NCBI GenBank assembly: GCA_023630585.1
Contig: CM042539.1
Location: 28,696,255-28,760,254 of the forward strand
Reading direction: 5' to 3'
Source: Cranoglanis bouderius
Taxonomy: Eukaryota; Chordata; Actinopteri; Siluriformes; Cranoglanididae
DNA length: 64,000 nucleotides
The notes beneath the pieces are model-generated. The model was given only the letters and a program-made list of their open reading frames with translations. It searched no databases and was not told where the DNA came from. Positions 34,480 through 47,363 of the stretch are shown here, one piece after another; within the stretch, counting starts at the first letter, position 1, and each line of letters starts with the position of its first letter. Both the position numbers and the translations under genes were made by a program.

Positions 34480-34815
34480 GGTGAAGTTTTATGTTTCTTT
34501 GCGGTTTCTCGCTAACGTGCGTAACAAGCTGTGTTTTTTGGTCTTATTAACTTCAAGAGAGAGAATAAAGAGAGAGAATAAAGAGAGAGAATAAAGAGAT
34601 GCTGATGAGGGAACGACTGTTTATAGCTGCTATAAGGTAAGTTAGAACAGGAACTAACTGGAATAGCAGACGTTCCTCAACATCAATGTATATGTAACTA
34701 TAAACAGATAAAAGGTATGGCCGTGTTCATTTTTAATAAATTGTAATCATTGATAAGTTGCTGTGGTGTAAGAGGAATAAAACACTCGGGGACGTGCTGT
34801 TATAGGAAATTAATC
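34480..34815 (-). repeat. Dispersed MITE-like repeat, copy 3
   Basis: It contains 'gctgtggtgtaagaggaata', 'cgtgctgttataggaaatta' and a triplicated GAGAGAATAAA block (34555-34600) whose complement is at 58490-58580. It is a partial element. The region 34816-35700 is otherwise AT-rich intergenic DNA with a (TA)n tract at 35379-35400. Confidence 0.7.
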
Positions 34816-35731
34816 AGCTTTGGGATGGTAACAGATGCTAACTCCACTTCATTACACCACCCAGTCACAAGCACATAGTGTTTATTACACACACAGTGGA
34901 TTAGAGATGTTAATGGAACACAGATCTGAATCAGATAAGGAAATATTTCATGTAGGTATGACCCATATGTGTGTATATAAATTAACGGTTTGTTTAGCTT
35001 TGTCTCCATCTAGTGGCTAAACTGATAATGACCCTCAGAAACATGAACTGCAGCCCAGTTTAGTAACAAACAGCTTCAGCATGTGTTTAGAGGAAGTGTG
35101 TGATGATATCAGTGCGATGGTGTATCATGACAAAGAAATCTGAAACAGCTACACCGTTAAATAATTCCAGATTTTGTGTGAAATAAAGTTATTCTCAGGT
35201 TCAGTCAGAGGAATCGAGAGAAAGAAAATGTTATAATAACAAACTACTGATTTCTGCGTAGTTCCTCAAAAACACCTGTAATTATGAATGTAAGCATTCA
35301 TAGCTGAACTACGTGTATGACTACCGATTAGCATTAAGCTAACTGCAAGCTAAAGTCATCACACTTGGTTAAGCTGATATATATATATATATATATATAT
35401 TTATTTGGTTATAATTTAAAAAAAGAGAGAGAGAAAGAAAATAAAACAGTAGAATAAGGCTGTGTTTAAAGCCATGCCTGAGGCTAATCTCTGCTCATAA
35501 ACCTGCATTATTTGTTAGCTCCATTAGCCTCAGAGCTTCAACGAGCAAACTCTGGACAGGACACGAGGGAAAATTTGTGTAAGTTTTGCATCTAATCCTG
35601 AAAGTCACGATGCAACCCTTCTGACTTCTCGGATTGCGTCCCGGCCTTCAGTGTGAAGGCGGTGTCATATGAACACACACGGATTCACACGGGCTAAACT
35701 TAGCTCCGCTAAACACGAGCAGCACAGGAAG

Positions 35732-35778
35732 ACACACACACACACACACACACATACACACACACACACACACACACT
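35732..35778. repeat. (CA)n microsatellite upstream of scn1b
   Basis: Interrupted CA tract in the presumed 5' flank or 5'UTR of the sodium-channel beta gene. Confidence 0.9.
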
Positions 35779-36025
35779 ATCCCAAAACCACTGGACTGGA
35801 TTTAACTGAAGGCTTTTAAAAGTTTAAAGTGGGAAAAGTTTCAGAAAGCAATTAGACTAGGAATTGGACTCGTTTCGATCGTTTACTCTGAGAAGAACGC
35901 TGAGGACAGAAGAGCTCGCTCTGACTGAGGAGGAAACGTCACGCTTAAGTGTTTACCAAACGTTTAAGACGCGACATCTGGGATATTTTCATTTATGAGT
36001 CGATTTTAAAGGCAATTTTCTGACA

Positions 36026-36573
36026 ATGTCGCCACAAATCAGATCGCTTTGCTTCGTTCTGATGCTCGGTAAGTTTATTCTTTTTCATTCCTACGTGTTT
36101 TTATCCCTCTTACACCTCAGCAATGTACTCATTAAAGAACAGCATACCTTTTATCCATTTATAGTTACATGTAATGTTGTGGAATGTTGTGATAACAAGT
36201 TAGTTCCTGTTCACTTACGTTATAGCAGCTATAAACAGCAGTTCCCTCACCAGCCTCTCTCTTTTTCCTCTCTTTTTTTTTATTTCTTCAAAAAATAAAA
36301 TCGCAGTTTGTCACGTTACAGAGAAACTGGAGACACTGGAGACTCCTTCCATAGATGTTAAATAAACACATTTCTTCTTATAGAAAACTTCACCACATCA
36401 ACAATTACATATGTTTCTCTTGTATCTGTTTATGCTGAGTGTCCACCGTTACTATAGAAACCACAACGTATTGATATTAATATAAACCTGTGATGTGCAG
36501 CTGCGCTATTGCCAGAGCTGCTGTTATAGACAATTAATCAACACCTTCTGACCAATCACAATCCAGAACTCTA

Positions 36574-36621
<48 letters not shown>

Positions 36622-39470
36622 ACGTCTGAGGAGGCAAACTGGAAGCTTCTGCGACAGAAACACACACAAACATCTTCTCATCATGACCAGGTGTGTTATT
36701 CAGTCATTCTGAGTCTCTGTGTTGTGATCAACAGTGCGGTGTTGTGACGGCAGCTGTGCCGAGGTGGACTCCATGACGGAGGCGGTGGCTGGACAGGACT
36801 TCCTGTTAGGTTGCATCTCCTGTAAAAAAAGGGAGGAAGTCCCCGCCACTGCTACAGTGGACTGGCACTTTAAACCCGCCGGAGAAGACGAGTTCTTCCA
36901 TGTCAGTGCGCTCACATCCACCACACGGTTTCCCTGATGCTAGTTAGTGGTCATAAGTTACCAGTAAACCAGACATGTTTGGTGTCTTGTTGCTTTTTTA
37001 AGTTCTGCACCACATCTGTAGCGACCGAGTAATGGTGAAATTATGGCCCAGTTTGTGCACTAAACACATTTGACTGACTACATTTAAGGTGGAATATTGG
37101 TGTTAAAGCTATTTTCCCCTCTTAACCGTTCCCTAGGTTCACATTAATGAGCAACAAGTTGACAAGAGATCATTCATTTTCTGCTTACGTGTGCTGTGAT
37201 TTCAACAACAAGTGACATCTGAATTCAGATTTTGTCAATTCTATGCAAATTAGGTTCCGCGACTATTTCCTGTTTACTATTTGACGCAAAAATGGAAGAA
37301 AAACTGGTTTCATCTTCTCCTGTCATATACGACCTCTCGTTAAATATGTATAGAGATGTTAAGAACAAAAATAAAGCTTGGAAAGAAGTAGCAGAGATCG
37401 TTAGCGCTGCTGGTGAGTGTACGTAGCTAATACAGTTAGCTCGCTTTGCTAGCCTAATCCTTGAACGACGCTAGAACGAAGCATGTAGTCCCTGATTAGT
37501 GCTTTATTTAATGTGTGATTAATTAGTTAGTTTTAAAAGCTATGTGTAGCTAGAGTATAGCTTTCTCATTGTAATTTAAAAATGCTGGACAGGCCACGCC
37601 CACAGGCGACAACATTATCGGTCGCTACACGCTCACGAGAGACAAACTACAAACGAAACATCTGAATTAGCGTGATGCTAGCGTGAACGTAGCGTCAGTG
37701 AGCTTCTATCTTCTGACTTGCAGATCTTCCACTACGATTACCCGACCTCCACCATCCAGCACAAGGACTTCGAGTCTCGTCTGGAGTGGGGTGGAACTAA
37801 AAGAACGGCGGATCTCCAGATCGGAGCCATTTACATCCGGAACGTCACGTTTAACGACACCGGCACTTACACGTGCACATTTGAGCGCACGCTCTTCCTC
37901 CCAGTTAATAATGAACACTTGACGATCAAAAAAACAGTGGAGCTCACCGTCGTGGCAGAAGGTAACGATTTAATTTGATTACTTTTCTTTTTTTATATGA
38001 CGCTTTGAATTAATTTCATTTATTATTATTTTTTTTTAAATTCATTCATTTTCATTTGATTAAATTCATTTAATTGATTTTTTACGTTTTATTTATTCAC
38101 AGAAAAGATTTTGGATCAGTTAGAGTTTAGTGGCCTGAATCACTTGAAAATGTGATAATATATACAATTAAAATATAATTATCTATAAAGAATATCTATA
38201 AAGCTTATATCAGATAAACTTTTACGGTCAGCATTCCATCATTTCGTTTGAATTTTTTCTTACATTTAATTTTTTAAAATATTATATATATATATATATT
38301 CTTTTGAGCTTCCTGTGATTGTCATTGTTTTAAATGAATTATTATGAATTTATTTCATTGTACTACAGCGGTAAAATAGTGAGTATTCACAAAATATGCA
38401 TCTTGTAGTGTTTTATCAGATCTATAATAATATAAATATAATTATATACTTAAATCACATAAAAACTGTGATAATACTGCCTGCCAGTACAACTCTTCAA
38501 TTTCTTCATTTGAGGTTTTGTTGACATTTTCACATACCAGATATTAGCTCCACCCCTAGCAGGAACAAAGCGTCTTAGCTCCACCCCTTTATTTAAAAAA
38601 AAAAAAAAAAAAAAAAAAACCTTTCAAGGGGGTGGGGTCAGGAGAGGGGAAGAGGAAATGTTTTTATTGCAATTCGGCTGACACGCAGCAGAGGGCGCTA
38701 AACATTAAGCTCAAACTCCACCCTCTTACAAATAAATAAACTGCAAACATTTATTCTCGGCTGGAAAAGGGAATACTGTACGGGACACGCCTCTGAAGCA
38801 TGTTTACTGCTAATGAGCTGCTACTGTAGAGCAAGACACGCCCCTGGGGGCGGGGCATATACGTTCTAGAAAGCATTTAATTGGACGAACACAAGACTAG
38901 TACACAAGATTGTTAACCATTTTCCTGGAAGTGACAAACTGTAAACTATACATCTGTCTGAGGCACCTGTACAGTTTATTTGTTTATTTATTTATTTCCT
39001 CTCTCTTCAGCGAATCGTGAGTTGACGGCACTGATTTCGGAGATCATGATGTACGTCATCATCGTCGTGCTGCAGCTGTGGTTGATCGGTGTGCTGATTT
39101 ACTGCTACAAGAAAATTTACGCTGAAAACGAAGCTCGCGAGTCCAGAAAAGCTCTGCGTGCAAAAAACAAGTGCGTTTTAAATCCTAGCCAAGTGTGTTA
39201 ATATTTATAGCACTAGCGTATATGCTAATGGCTAATTATCCGTTAAGCTAGCAGGATATTAGCCAGTGACTGAATAACTGACGCTAGTCCAAAGTTCTCT
39301 TTTCTACTGATATGCAGCTTAACTCTTCTTCGCTCTAGTGAACATACATATTTTTCTGTAAAATTTTATTTATTTCCATTGAATATGTTTTTAATTTTTT
39401 ACTCCGATCTCTTTCCACTTGAAGACTTATTGACTCGAAGGACACTTGTGATGGAGTGCACTTGGAGTAA
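36026..39470 (+). CDS. scn1b: Voltage-gated sodium channel beta-1-type subunit, 217 aa
   Basis: The coding exons are 36026-36068, 36735-36901, 37724-37961, 39011-39170 and 39425-39470 (654 nt, 217 aa; human SCN1B has 218). Exon 1 gives a signal peptide (MSPQIRSLCFVLML). Exons 2-3 form one V-type Ig domain with Cys in GSCAEVDS, LGCISCKKREE and GTYTCTFE, and a glycosylation site NVT. Exon 4 gives the span ISEIMMYVIIVVLQLWLIGV followed by YCYKKI, nearly as in beta-1. Exon 5 gives LIDSKDTCDGVHLE, like the human C-terminus. The family associates with the pore-forming alpha subunit at the plasma membrane and adjusts gating. The Ig part has beta-3-like features (KREEVPATATVDW), but the membrane segment and tail favour beta-1. 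The human ankyrin-linked SEYLAI tyrosine motif is absent. Whether this is the 'a' or 'b' duplicate is unclear. Confidence 0.9.
36089..36575 (+). repeat. Dispersed MITE-like repeat, copy 4 (scn1b intron 1)
   Basis: It shares 'ggagactccttccata', 'gacaattaatcaacacctt' and 'gaccaatcacaatccagaac' with 51385-51905 and 58225-58945 in the same orientation. It fills most of scn1b intron 1 and is followed by (ATT)n at 36568-36619. Confidence 0.75.
37017..37629 (+). mobile_element. Short element with terminal inverted repeats carrying a MADF exon
   Basis: The left end TGTAGCGACCGAGTAATG and the inverted right end (CATTATCGGTCGCTACA at 37613-37629) match over about 17 bp with one indel. Between them, 37292-37412 encodes MEEKLVSSSPVIYDLSLNMY then RDVKNKNKAWKEVAEIVSAA, the first half of a MADF (Myb/SANT-like) DNA-binding domain, ending at a donor (CTG|GTGAGT). 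MADF proteins are partner proteins of PIF/Harbinger transposons, which is my best guess for the source. No target-site duplication or transposase is visible. It lies in scn1b intron 2, same strand. Confidence 0.65.
38040..39000 (+). other. scn1b: scn1b intron 3, no gene
   Basis: AT-rich intron with (TA)n at 38284-38300, an A-run at 38596-38619 and two short GC-richer patches ('cacgcccctgggggcgggg' at about 38835). Nothing coding seen. Confidence 0.6.
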
Positions 39471-39518
39471 CTGCACTTTCTGTGAGTGTTATTAATACTG
39501 TAAACTGTCATGTTTGTA

Positions 39519-39520
<2 letters not shown>

Positions 39521-39565
<45 letters not shown>
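39521..39565. repeat. (ATT)n microsatellite
   Basis: Trinucleotide tract 50 bp after the scn1b stop, in its 3'UTR. Confidence 0.9.
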
Positions 39566-39569
<4 letters not shown>

Positions 39570-39789
39570 TGTGTTTATTATGTAAGAATTTTTTTGTTGA
39601 AACTGAGCGTTTTTGTTTTTATAAGGCGCGATGAATCCTGGATGTTTCGCTACTCGCAAGAAGAAATATCTTTAAGGTCTTAAACATAAAAAAAATAAAC
39701 ACACATTCACAAGTTTATTTAAAAGGAGCAAGAGAAGCAGGGTTAGCTTTTCTGATTTAGCCAGTGTCACTGCTAACAGAATTATGGGT

Positions 39790-40400
39790 TACTTACTGAA
39801 ATGCTAGTTTGTTGGGTTAATTGACTTACTTTACTACTAGCTTGTAAGTTAACATATTTACTTTAAAGCTAGTTTGTAAATTAGTCTATTTACTTTAAAG
39901 CTAGTTTGTATGTTAGCATATTTTCCTGTTATGCTAGTTTGTAAATTCTCATGTTTACTGTTATGCTAGTTTGGTGGGTTAGTCTATTTAACACTAGTTT
40001 GTAAAGTAGCATATTTACTGGTATGCAACTTTGTACATAACCTTGTTTATTTCTTTTTCTTTCTTGCTTTAACGCTACTTGTAAGTTAGCATAGTTTCCT
40101 GTTATGCTAGTTTGTAAGTAAGCCTGTTTACACTTATTGTAGTTTGTCGAGTTAGTCTATTTACTTTAATGCTACTCTGTAAATTAGCCTGTTCATTGTT
40201 ATGCTAGTTTGTGAATTAGCCTTTTAACTATAATGCTAATTCTCACGTTAGTCTGCTTACTGATATGTTTGTTTGTATGTTAGCATATTTACTGCTATGT
40301 TAGTTTGCAGTTATATTAGCAAGCTAGTCTATTTACAGGTATGCTAATTTGTAAATTAGTGTAATTATTTTAACGCTAGTTTATTTTAATGCTTGTTTGT
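39790..40400. repeat. Degenerate minisatellite of about 42 bp
   Basis: The unit is near 'atgctagtttgtaaattagc' + 'atatttactgtt' with spacing around 40-44 bp and heavy divergence, about 14 units. It lies in the scn1b 3' flank; AATAAA at about 40605 could be its distal poly(A) signal. Confidence 0.75.
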
Positions 40401-40739
40401 AATCTTAGGTTACTGGTGAACTAAAAGAGGGAACCTACAGAGTTCAGATTAGATGTGTTTCGCTCAGGAAAGTTAGCTATGTTATATGTAGCATGTAGCT
40501 CAGGATCAGGTGTGTTTATCTCAGATAGTGAAAGAGAAATGTAACTGTTAACTTGTGTATTATTGTATACACTGCACTGTGAATAACACACCTGACTCGA
40601 CACAATAAAACACCGCTTTGTTAACCTCGTCTGTGAAGAATTTAATGAATAAATGTGTTTATCAGATGATAATAAACACTGCAGAGCCGTGAAAATGACT
40701 AAGCTAACAATTAGACACATAACTATAGTTTCATTTCAA

Positions 40740-41800
40740 GCAAACTATAATAGGAAGGAAAAGGTTTAACATTTTTTCTTACTTTTATTTTGTTTACATT
40801 TGAATTTAAATTAATCAATCAATAAGAATGTTTTTTATGCTCATATCAATTAATTTAATAATTAAAGTATAGAAACTGTCCTTTAGATATTTCAGAGGAA
40901 AGAAATGATAAATCAATCAACGCAACACAGAAATCATCGTCCTCATGTAATATTCTTACAGGTATTACAGGTAGTCAGAGTTAAAGGAGGAGATGCTAAC
41001 AACTATAAAAGCAATATACAAAAAAAAAAATACTAATTATAAAATAAAATAATTTCGTTTTTTGCACGATACCAAAGTAATATAACAAAGATTCGATTAT
41101 TTATTTACACTATTTTTAAATAAAAATACAATTAATTGCAATTATATAGCAAACCTCATAATGGTCATAGAATAAACAGTTTTACACACCAGGATGTGTT
41201 TTACTTTTAAATGAAACTAAATTTCAGCTCTTTCATGCCGTAAACACACAAAACCATCACAGAAATGCTGGTTCATTAAAAACATTCAGCAGATGACACA
41301 AACTGTATGTAGTTGACCCGAAAAAAAATAAAATATTTCCATGTTTTACTTTTACAGTCTGTCCGAACAACATGACATTTAACACACATTAACACACAGT
41401 AACACACAGTAACACACGGTAACACACGGTAATATTACACTGTAAAAGCACTGGGTTTAGCTTGGTGGCTCAAGTTACCTACGTAACATCGTAATTTTTA
41501 ACCACAACCTGAGTTTTTAAAAAAATCCCCTCATCATACTGGTTAACATCCCTAACTCCACCTCGCTGGGGTCAAACAGCGCAATGGTGTTCAGTCCACA
41601 CTGGACCGAGCACTTAGTTTCCAAACTGACTTGGTTATTTTTAATCTCAGCTATTTTTATAGTGTATATTTTAGTAGTCATGTCCCACATCCCACCCCCT
41701 GCTTAACCAAATGTAATGACTCATACCCACCTAATGGGGGTGCTATAATAAATCAATTTAAATCAATGTTGGTTTCTATCTTCACAACTGCAGGGAGAAT
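40740..41800. other. Intergenic, no gene recognised
   Basis: AT-rich. A short tandem 'taacacacagtaacacacgg' run lies at 41386-41430. Short ORFs here have no recognisable domain. Confidence 0.5.
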
Positions 41801-41804
41801 AAGA

Positions 41805-44710
41805 GTAAAACCTTTTATTATATCCTTTATTTAACCAGAAAGGTTCCATTGAGATAATACAATCTCTTCTTCCAGGAAGTCCTGGTCAAGGTGGCAGCAC
41901 ATTAAGTTTCACAATAACATACAACATGAATAACAAATACTACAAGTACCCACACACATAGAGAAGAAAGAAAGAAAAAAAAAATTTAGTCAGTGTACAA
42001 AAACCAATCAATAAAAACCAGTATATGTTTCCTTCAAAGCAGTTTGCAAAATACCTTTAAAAATACTCAGAGAGGGAAGTATATCCAAACTGATTACATT
42101 TTGCAAATCATCCCATACCCAAGGAGCATAAAAAGAAAAAGCTGTCTTACCAAATTCTGAATGTACCCCTGGGACTTTCAGCCTAATTTGAGTTGTAGAT
42201 CTCGTGCAGTAACTACTTGTATAATAAGTTAAAAGATTAGAAACATAGGAGGGTAATTTACCTAAAAGTGCCTTGGCAATGAACAAAAACATATGCAGTT
42301 TTCTCCTGTGATATAAGGATGACCAAGCTAAGGATTCATATAAAATACAGTGATGAGTACGTGACTCGGCACCACAGACAAAGCGTAGAGCGGCATGATA
42401 GACAGAGTCCAGTCTTTTTAAGTAAGGATGCAGCTGAATGCATATATAATAAATCACCATAATCTAAAACAGATAAAAAAGTACTCTCGACTATTTTCTT
42501 TCTTGCCACATAGGGGAAGCATTTTTTTTAAACAATAAAAGAATCCAAATTTTGGCCTAATCTTTTTCAATAGATTATCAATATGTGCATCATAGGCTAA
42601 TATACCTAGATATTTATAAGCACTAACTCTTTCTAAAGGTATACCATATATATCGTCAGATCCACTATTTTAGAGCGTGCACGACTAAAAATCATTTATT
42701 TATTTATTTATTTATTTATTTATTTTGTCTTACTTGAATTTAAAACCAATTTCAGATGTAATAATGAATACTGCATTGTTTGAAACGCACTCTGCAATCT
42801 CTGTAGGGCTTGATGTAAGGAGGGAGCAATAGTATAGATAATTGTATCATCAGCATACAAATGTATTTTAGCTAAATTTATTCCAAGACCTAAATCATTG
42901 ATAAAAATAGAGAATAAAAGAGGAGCTAAAACAGATCCTTGTGGAACGCCTTTGTTAACTTTTTTAATTGGTGAGCTATAATTTTCCACTGAGACACATT
43001 GGGTTCGTTCAGAAAGATAGTTTTCAAACCGTTTTAAAGCAACCTCACTAAGACCTATATGCTTGAGTCTCTGTAATAATAAATTATGATCTACAGAATC
43101 AAATGCTTTCGAAAGATCAACAAATAAAGCTGCACAAGACTGTTTCCTATCTATAGAATTGATCATATCATTTGTGTACTATTACATGGCTGCTGTAATA
43201 GTACTATGGCCCGATCTAGAGCCTGATTGATAGTCATTAAGGATATTATTATCAAATAAGAATTGTTTTAATTGATTGTTTATCAAAGATTCAAATACTT
43301 TAGCCAAGACAGGCAGTTTAGAGATCGGGCGATGATTATTTGGATCAGAGGGATCTCCACCCTTTAATAAAGGGACAACCATTGCCGATTTCCACATTCT
43401 ATAATAGGCATAACGTTAGAAGTTAGACTTAAACTAAATATAGAGGCAATAGGCTCTGCCACGATATTTGCTGCAAGTCTTAAGAAATAGGGCTCAATCT
43501 TATCAATTCCAGCTGATTTTTTGTTGTCTAATTTCATTAAAGCTTCATAAACTGCAAAGGGCGGTGTTGCATAGATTCAAAAGTTCCAATAGGAGCATGA
43601 GCGTCTAAATGACTAGGATCAGAAATTGAGCCAGCAGAAACAAAATAATTATTAAAAGTATCTGCAATACTTTTAATGCAAGCTCTGCCCTAAATAACAT
43701 TTTGATTAACATTTAAAAAATCAGGAAAGCTAGTTGACAAACTTGACACCGAAGTAGATTTAACTAGTTTCCAAAACGTTGTGGGATTATTCAAATTTTC
43801 ATTTATCATGGAAAGATAATAATAATCACATTTTGCACTTTTTATTAGCTTTGTGCATTTATTTCGAAGTGCTCTATAAGATATACAATCTAAGAAATCA
43901 TTTGTTTTCTTTGCTTTTGCCCAGGCAGCATTCCTTTGTCTAATAAGAGTAGAAACAGATTCAATAAACGAAGGATTATCTTTACCACTAATCCTAAATC
44001 GTCTAAAAGGAGCATGTTTATCACATATGGCCAGAAAAGTGGCTTTAAAATAATCCCAAGCTAAATTTACATCTGCCATACATGTTACAACACCCAAATC
44101 ACTGTTATAGATATCATGTAAAAATGCTTGTTCGTTAAAATGTTTAAAAAATCTTTTATAAATAAATCGCGGTAGGCTCTTAGGGAGCACCAAGCAGAGA
44201 GAGTCACAAATCTCCTTAAATGGGTCCGAGGATGATGTTAGCCAGTCCCAATTCAAATCACCAAGTAAAATCAGTTCAGATTTGGTCCAATCATGGAGAA
44301 AGTCAGCAAGTAAAGTGTCTACTTCACTTGAGGATGATGGCGAGCAATAACATCCAACCACAATAATATCTGAACCAATTGAAATATTTAATTTAATAGC
44401 TAATAATTCAAAACCATTTGGTTTGGTAAATGACTGTGAGCAGGAGCAGTTTAAATTAGATTTCACATATATTGCAACTCCTCCTCCTTTTTTTGCACGA
44501 TCTGATCTAAAGACATTATATCCACCAATATTAATCATATCATCTGTAATTGATGTTTTTAACCATGTCTCAGAGAAGACCATAATATCTGCACCAGTCG
44601 TATCAGCCCAAACTCTTATTGAGTCCATTTTATTTGTCAAACTGCGCACACTTAAGCGCACATTTTTATATCAGCAGAATTCCTGAGTCCTCCTGCATCT
44701 CTTTCCTATA
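41805..44710 (-). mobile_element. L2-type LINE, 5'-truncated and frameshifted
   Basis: On the - strand, in order: an AP-type endonuclease region (43690-44661; FSETWLK, SDRAKKGGGVAIYVK, LILLGDLNWDW), then reverse transcriptase pieces 43182-43397 (VVPLLKGGDPSDPNNHRPIS) and 42720-43166 (FVDLSKAFDSVDH, GVPQGSVLAPLLFSIFIND, YADDTI catalytic motif), then the C-terminal region 42008-42460. The 3' end carries 'tttctggttaaataaagg' (complement), the tail typical of fish L2 elements. Several frameshifts and stops break the reading frame, though each piece is long, suggesting moderate age. It lies between scn1b and the CARD gene. Confidence 0.9.
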
Positions 44711-45100
44711 AGGACTCATTACTTTTGGGTGATATATTTTCTACCATCTTTAATTTTCTGAAAAAAAATAAAACTAGTCTAATAAGCATGAAATATGAAA
44801 AGTAAGCAAGTAGAGATATTGGTGGGGGGAAAAAAATATACTAAAACCATTCTGATTGGCCAAATGGTTTGGACACTAAATGTTAATGAAATGTTCGGCC
44901 ATTGCATGTGTGTACTAAAAGACCTTTATCTTCTGAATACAGCATCCAATTTCTAAGAATTTTACTTTTCTACTTAACAAATGATTATGCTGTGTGTAAA
45001 GGTAATCATTCAGAACAGAGTGAATCAAGCTATTTATCTTCTAGATCGACTGCACAACAAACGATAAAGACAACAACCTTAACAATATTGGATAAATTCT

Positions 45101-46654
45101 CTAAGCAGCTCCGAGGTCCTCCATCATTAACGACTGTTGTTCCTTCAGAATAACGTACAGAATCTGTTTTCCTGGATCACCCCTGGATCTGATAGGCCCC
45201 GTAAGTAAAGCCCTCATTTGTTTCAGAGCTGTCTTCTCATTTTTAATGTCTTGGTACTCCTCCTCATTGATGACTCTCACACTCAGGAGTTTGTCCAGTA
45301 TGGGTTCCACACTGCAGGCTCTCTGTATAATAATGTCTGCATGCTGGTCAATAAAGACGGCACCTGAAGCGATCAAGCAGTACATTTTTAATGATGTGTT
45401 GTTATTAACGTTACATCATTAATAACTGCAGAGTTTCAAAGGCTTTCACACAAATTTCCCATCTGGGATCAATAAAGTACATCCATCTATCTATCTATCT
45501 ACAGTCCCCTCCGAAACTATTGGAAAAGCAAGGCCAATTAATTTGTTTGTGTTCTACACCAAAGACATTTGGGTTTGAGATCAAAAGATGAATATGAGAA
45601 GAGAGTTTAGAATTCCCTGGTATTTATATGTAGATGTTTTAAACGACACAGAACATTTTTTATCAGACCATCCAATTTGTAAACACCCAAAATGTGACTG
45701 ACAGGTGTTTCTTGTTACGCAGGTGTGTCCTGTTAGATTGACTGTTTAAACAATAAATAGCTCTGAACATCTACTCTTGGTTTTAGCCTTCAGTTTCTCC
45801 TGTGAAGACTGTGTTTGTTGTTAAAAAGGATACATCAACATGAAGACTAGAGAGCTGTCTATGGGAGAAAAGAAAGACATTTTGAAGCTGAGAAAAGAGA
45901 TCAAAATCTATCAGAACCATTGCACAAACATTGGGTATAGCCAATACAACAATTTGGAATGTCCTGAAAAAGAAAGAAACCACTGGTGTACTGAGCAACA
46001 GACACCGAATGGGTCGGCCAAGGAAAACAACAACAGCTGATGACAGAAACATTGCGAGAGCTGTGAAGAAAAACTCAAAAACAACAGTCAGTGACATCAC
46101 CAACAACCTCCACAGGGCAGGGGTGAAGGTATCACAATCCACCGTTCGAAGAAGACTTCGAGAGCAGAAATATAGACACAAGATGTAAACCGCTCATCCG
46201 CAGTAAGACTCAGAAAGCCAGACTGGAATTCGCAAAAAGAAATACAGAGATGAGCCACAAAAGTTCTGGAACCAAGATGAACCTCTACCAAAGTGACGGA
46301 AAGTCCAAAGTGTGGAGAAAGAATGGATCTGCTCATGATAAAAAACATACAAAGCCTGGAAAAGAAGAAACTAACAGTTTGTTGATGTCAGCGAGTCTCA
46401 GGCTTGATGCGGTTATTGCAAGCAAGGGATATGCAACCAAATATTAAGTGTTATTTACTTTAATTTACTTCAAGACTTATCACTTCCTATACTTTTGTTG
46501 TTTAACACGTCTAGATGTAAACACCAGGATATAAAAGCTGAAATCCTAAACTCTCGTCTCATATTCATCTTTTGATCTCAAACCCAAAAGTCTTTGGTGT
46601 AGAGCACAAAGAAATGGATTGTCCTTGGTGCTCCAATAGTTTCGGAGGGGACTG

Positions 46655-46722
<68 letters not shown>

Positions 46723-47292
46723 AGTGGGCTGCACTGTTATAGGGCAGTAATAATCAGATTAGCGCATCCCTAATATACCACATTCTCCTGGTTAATTATT
46801 GCCAGTTCAGGTTGAGATGTGTGGCTTATAGCCACCTTTTTAAAAAATCACTATCTTTTGTGACTTGTTTCCTCCTGAAGGTGGTTTGATCAAATAAGTG
46901 GCACTAATTTTCCACTTGATGAAATGAGGGGGAAAAAATTTCTCTTTACCACACCGCCGTGACGACTGATCCACCTGCTGAAAAGCAAAAAGATCAGTTT
47001 TGTTATGATGACGTCAGTCAATAAACCTAACGAGTTTTATTTGCATTTAAAGTAAACAGTCTAAACATTTATAAATGTCCCGCAACCCTACTCTACCGCA
47101 ACTACACTAACTGCAAAACTTTCATTATCCGTTTAAAGTTCAAAATACAGACTCTACATTCGGAGTAAGTTTAATAGAAATGAAACCAGGCTACCGTTTT
47201 AATCAGAAATTTGTTTATTTGTTTGTCTGTTTTGTTTTAATTACAAATTTGGCTAAAATCTAGGTCCTGACTTTTATTCGAAGAGTAGCTAG

Positions 47293-47363
<71 letters not shown>

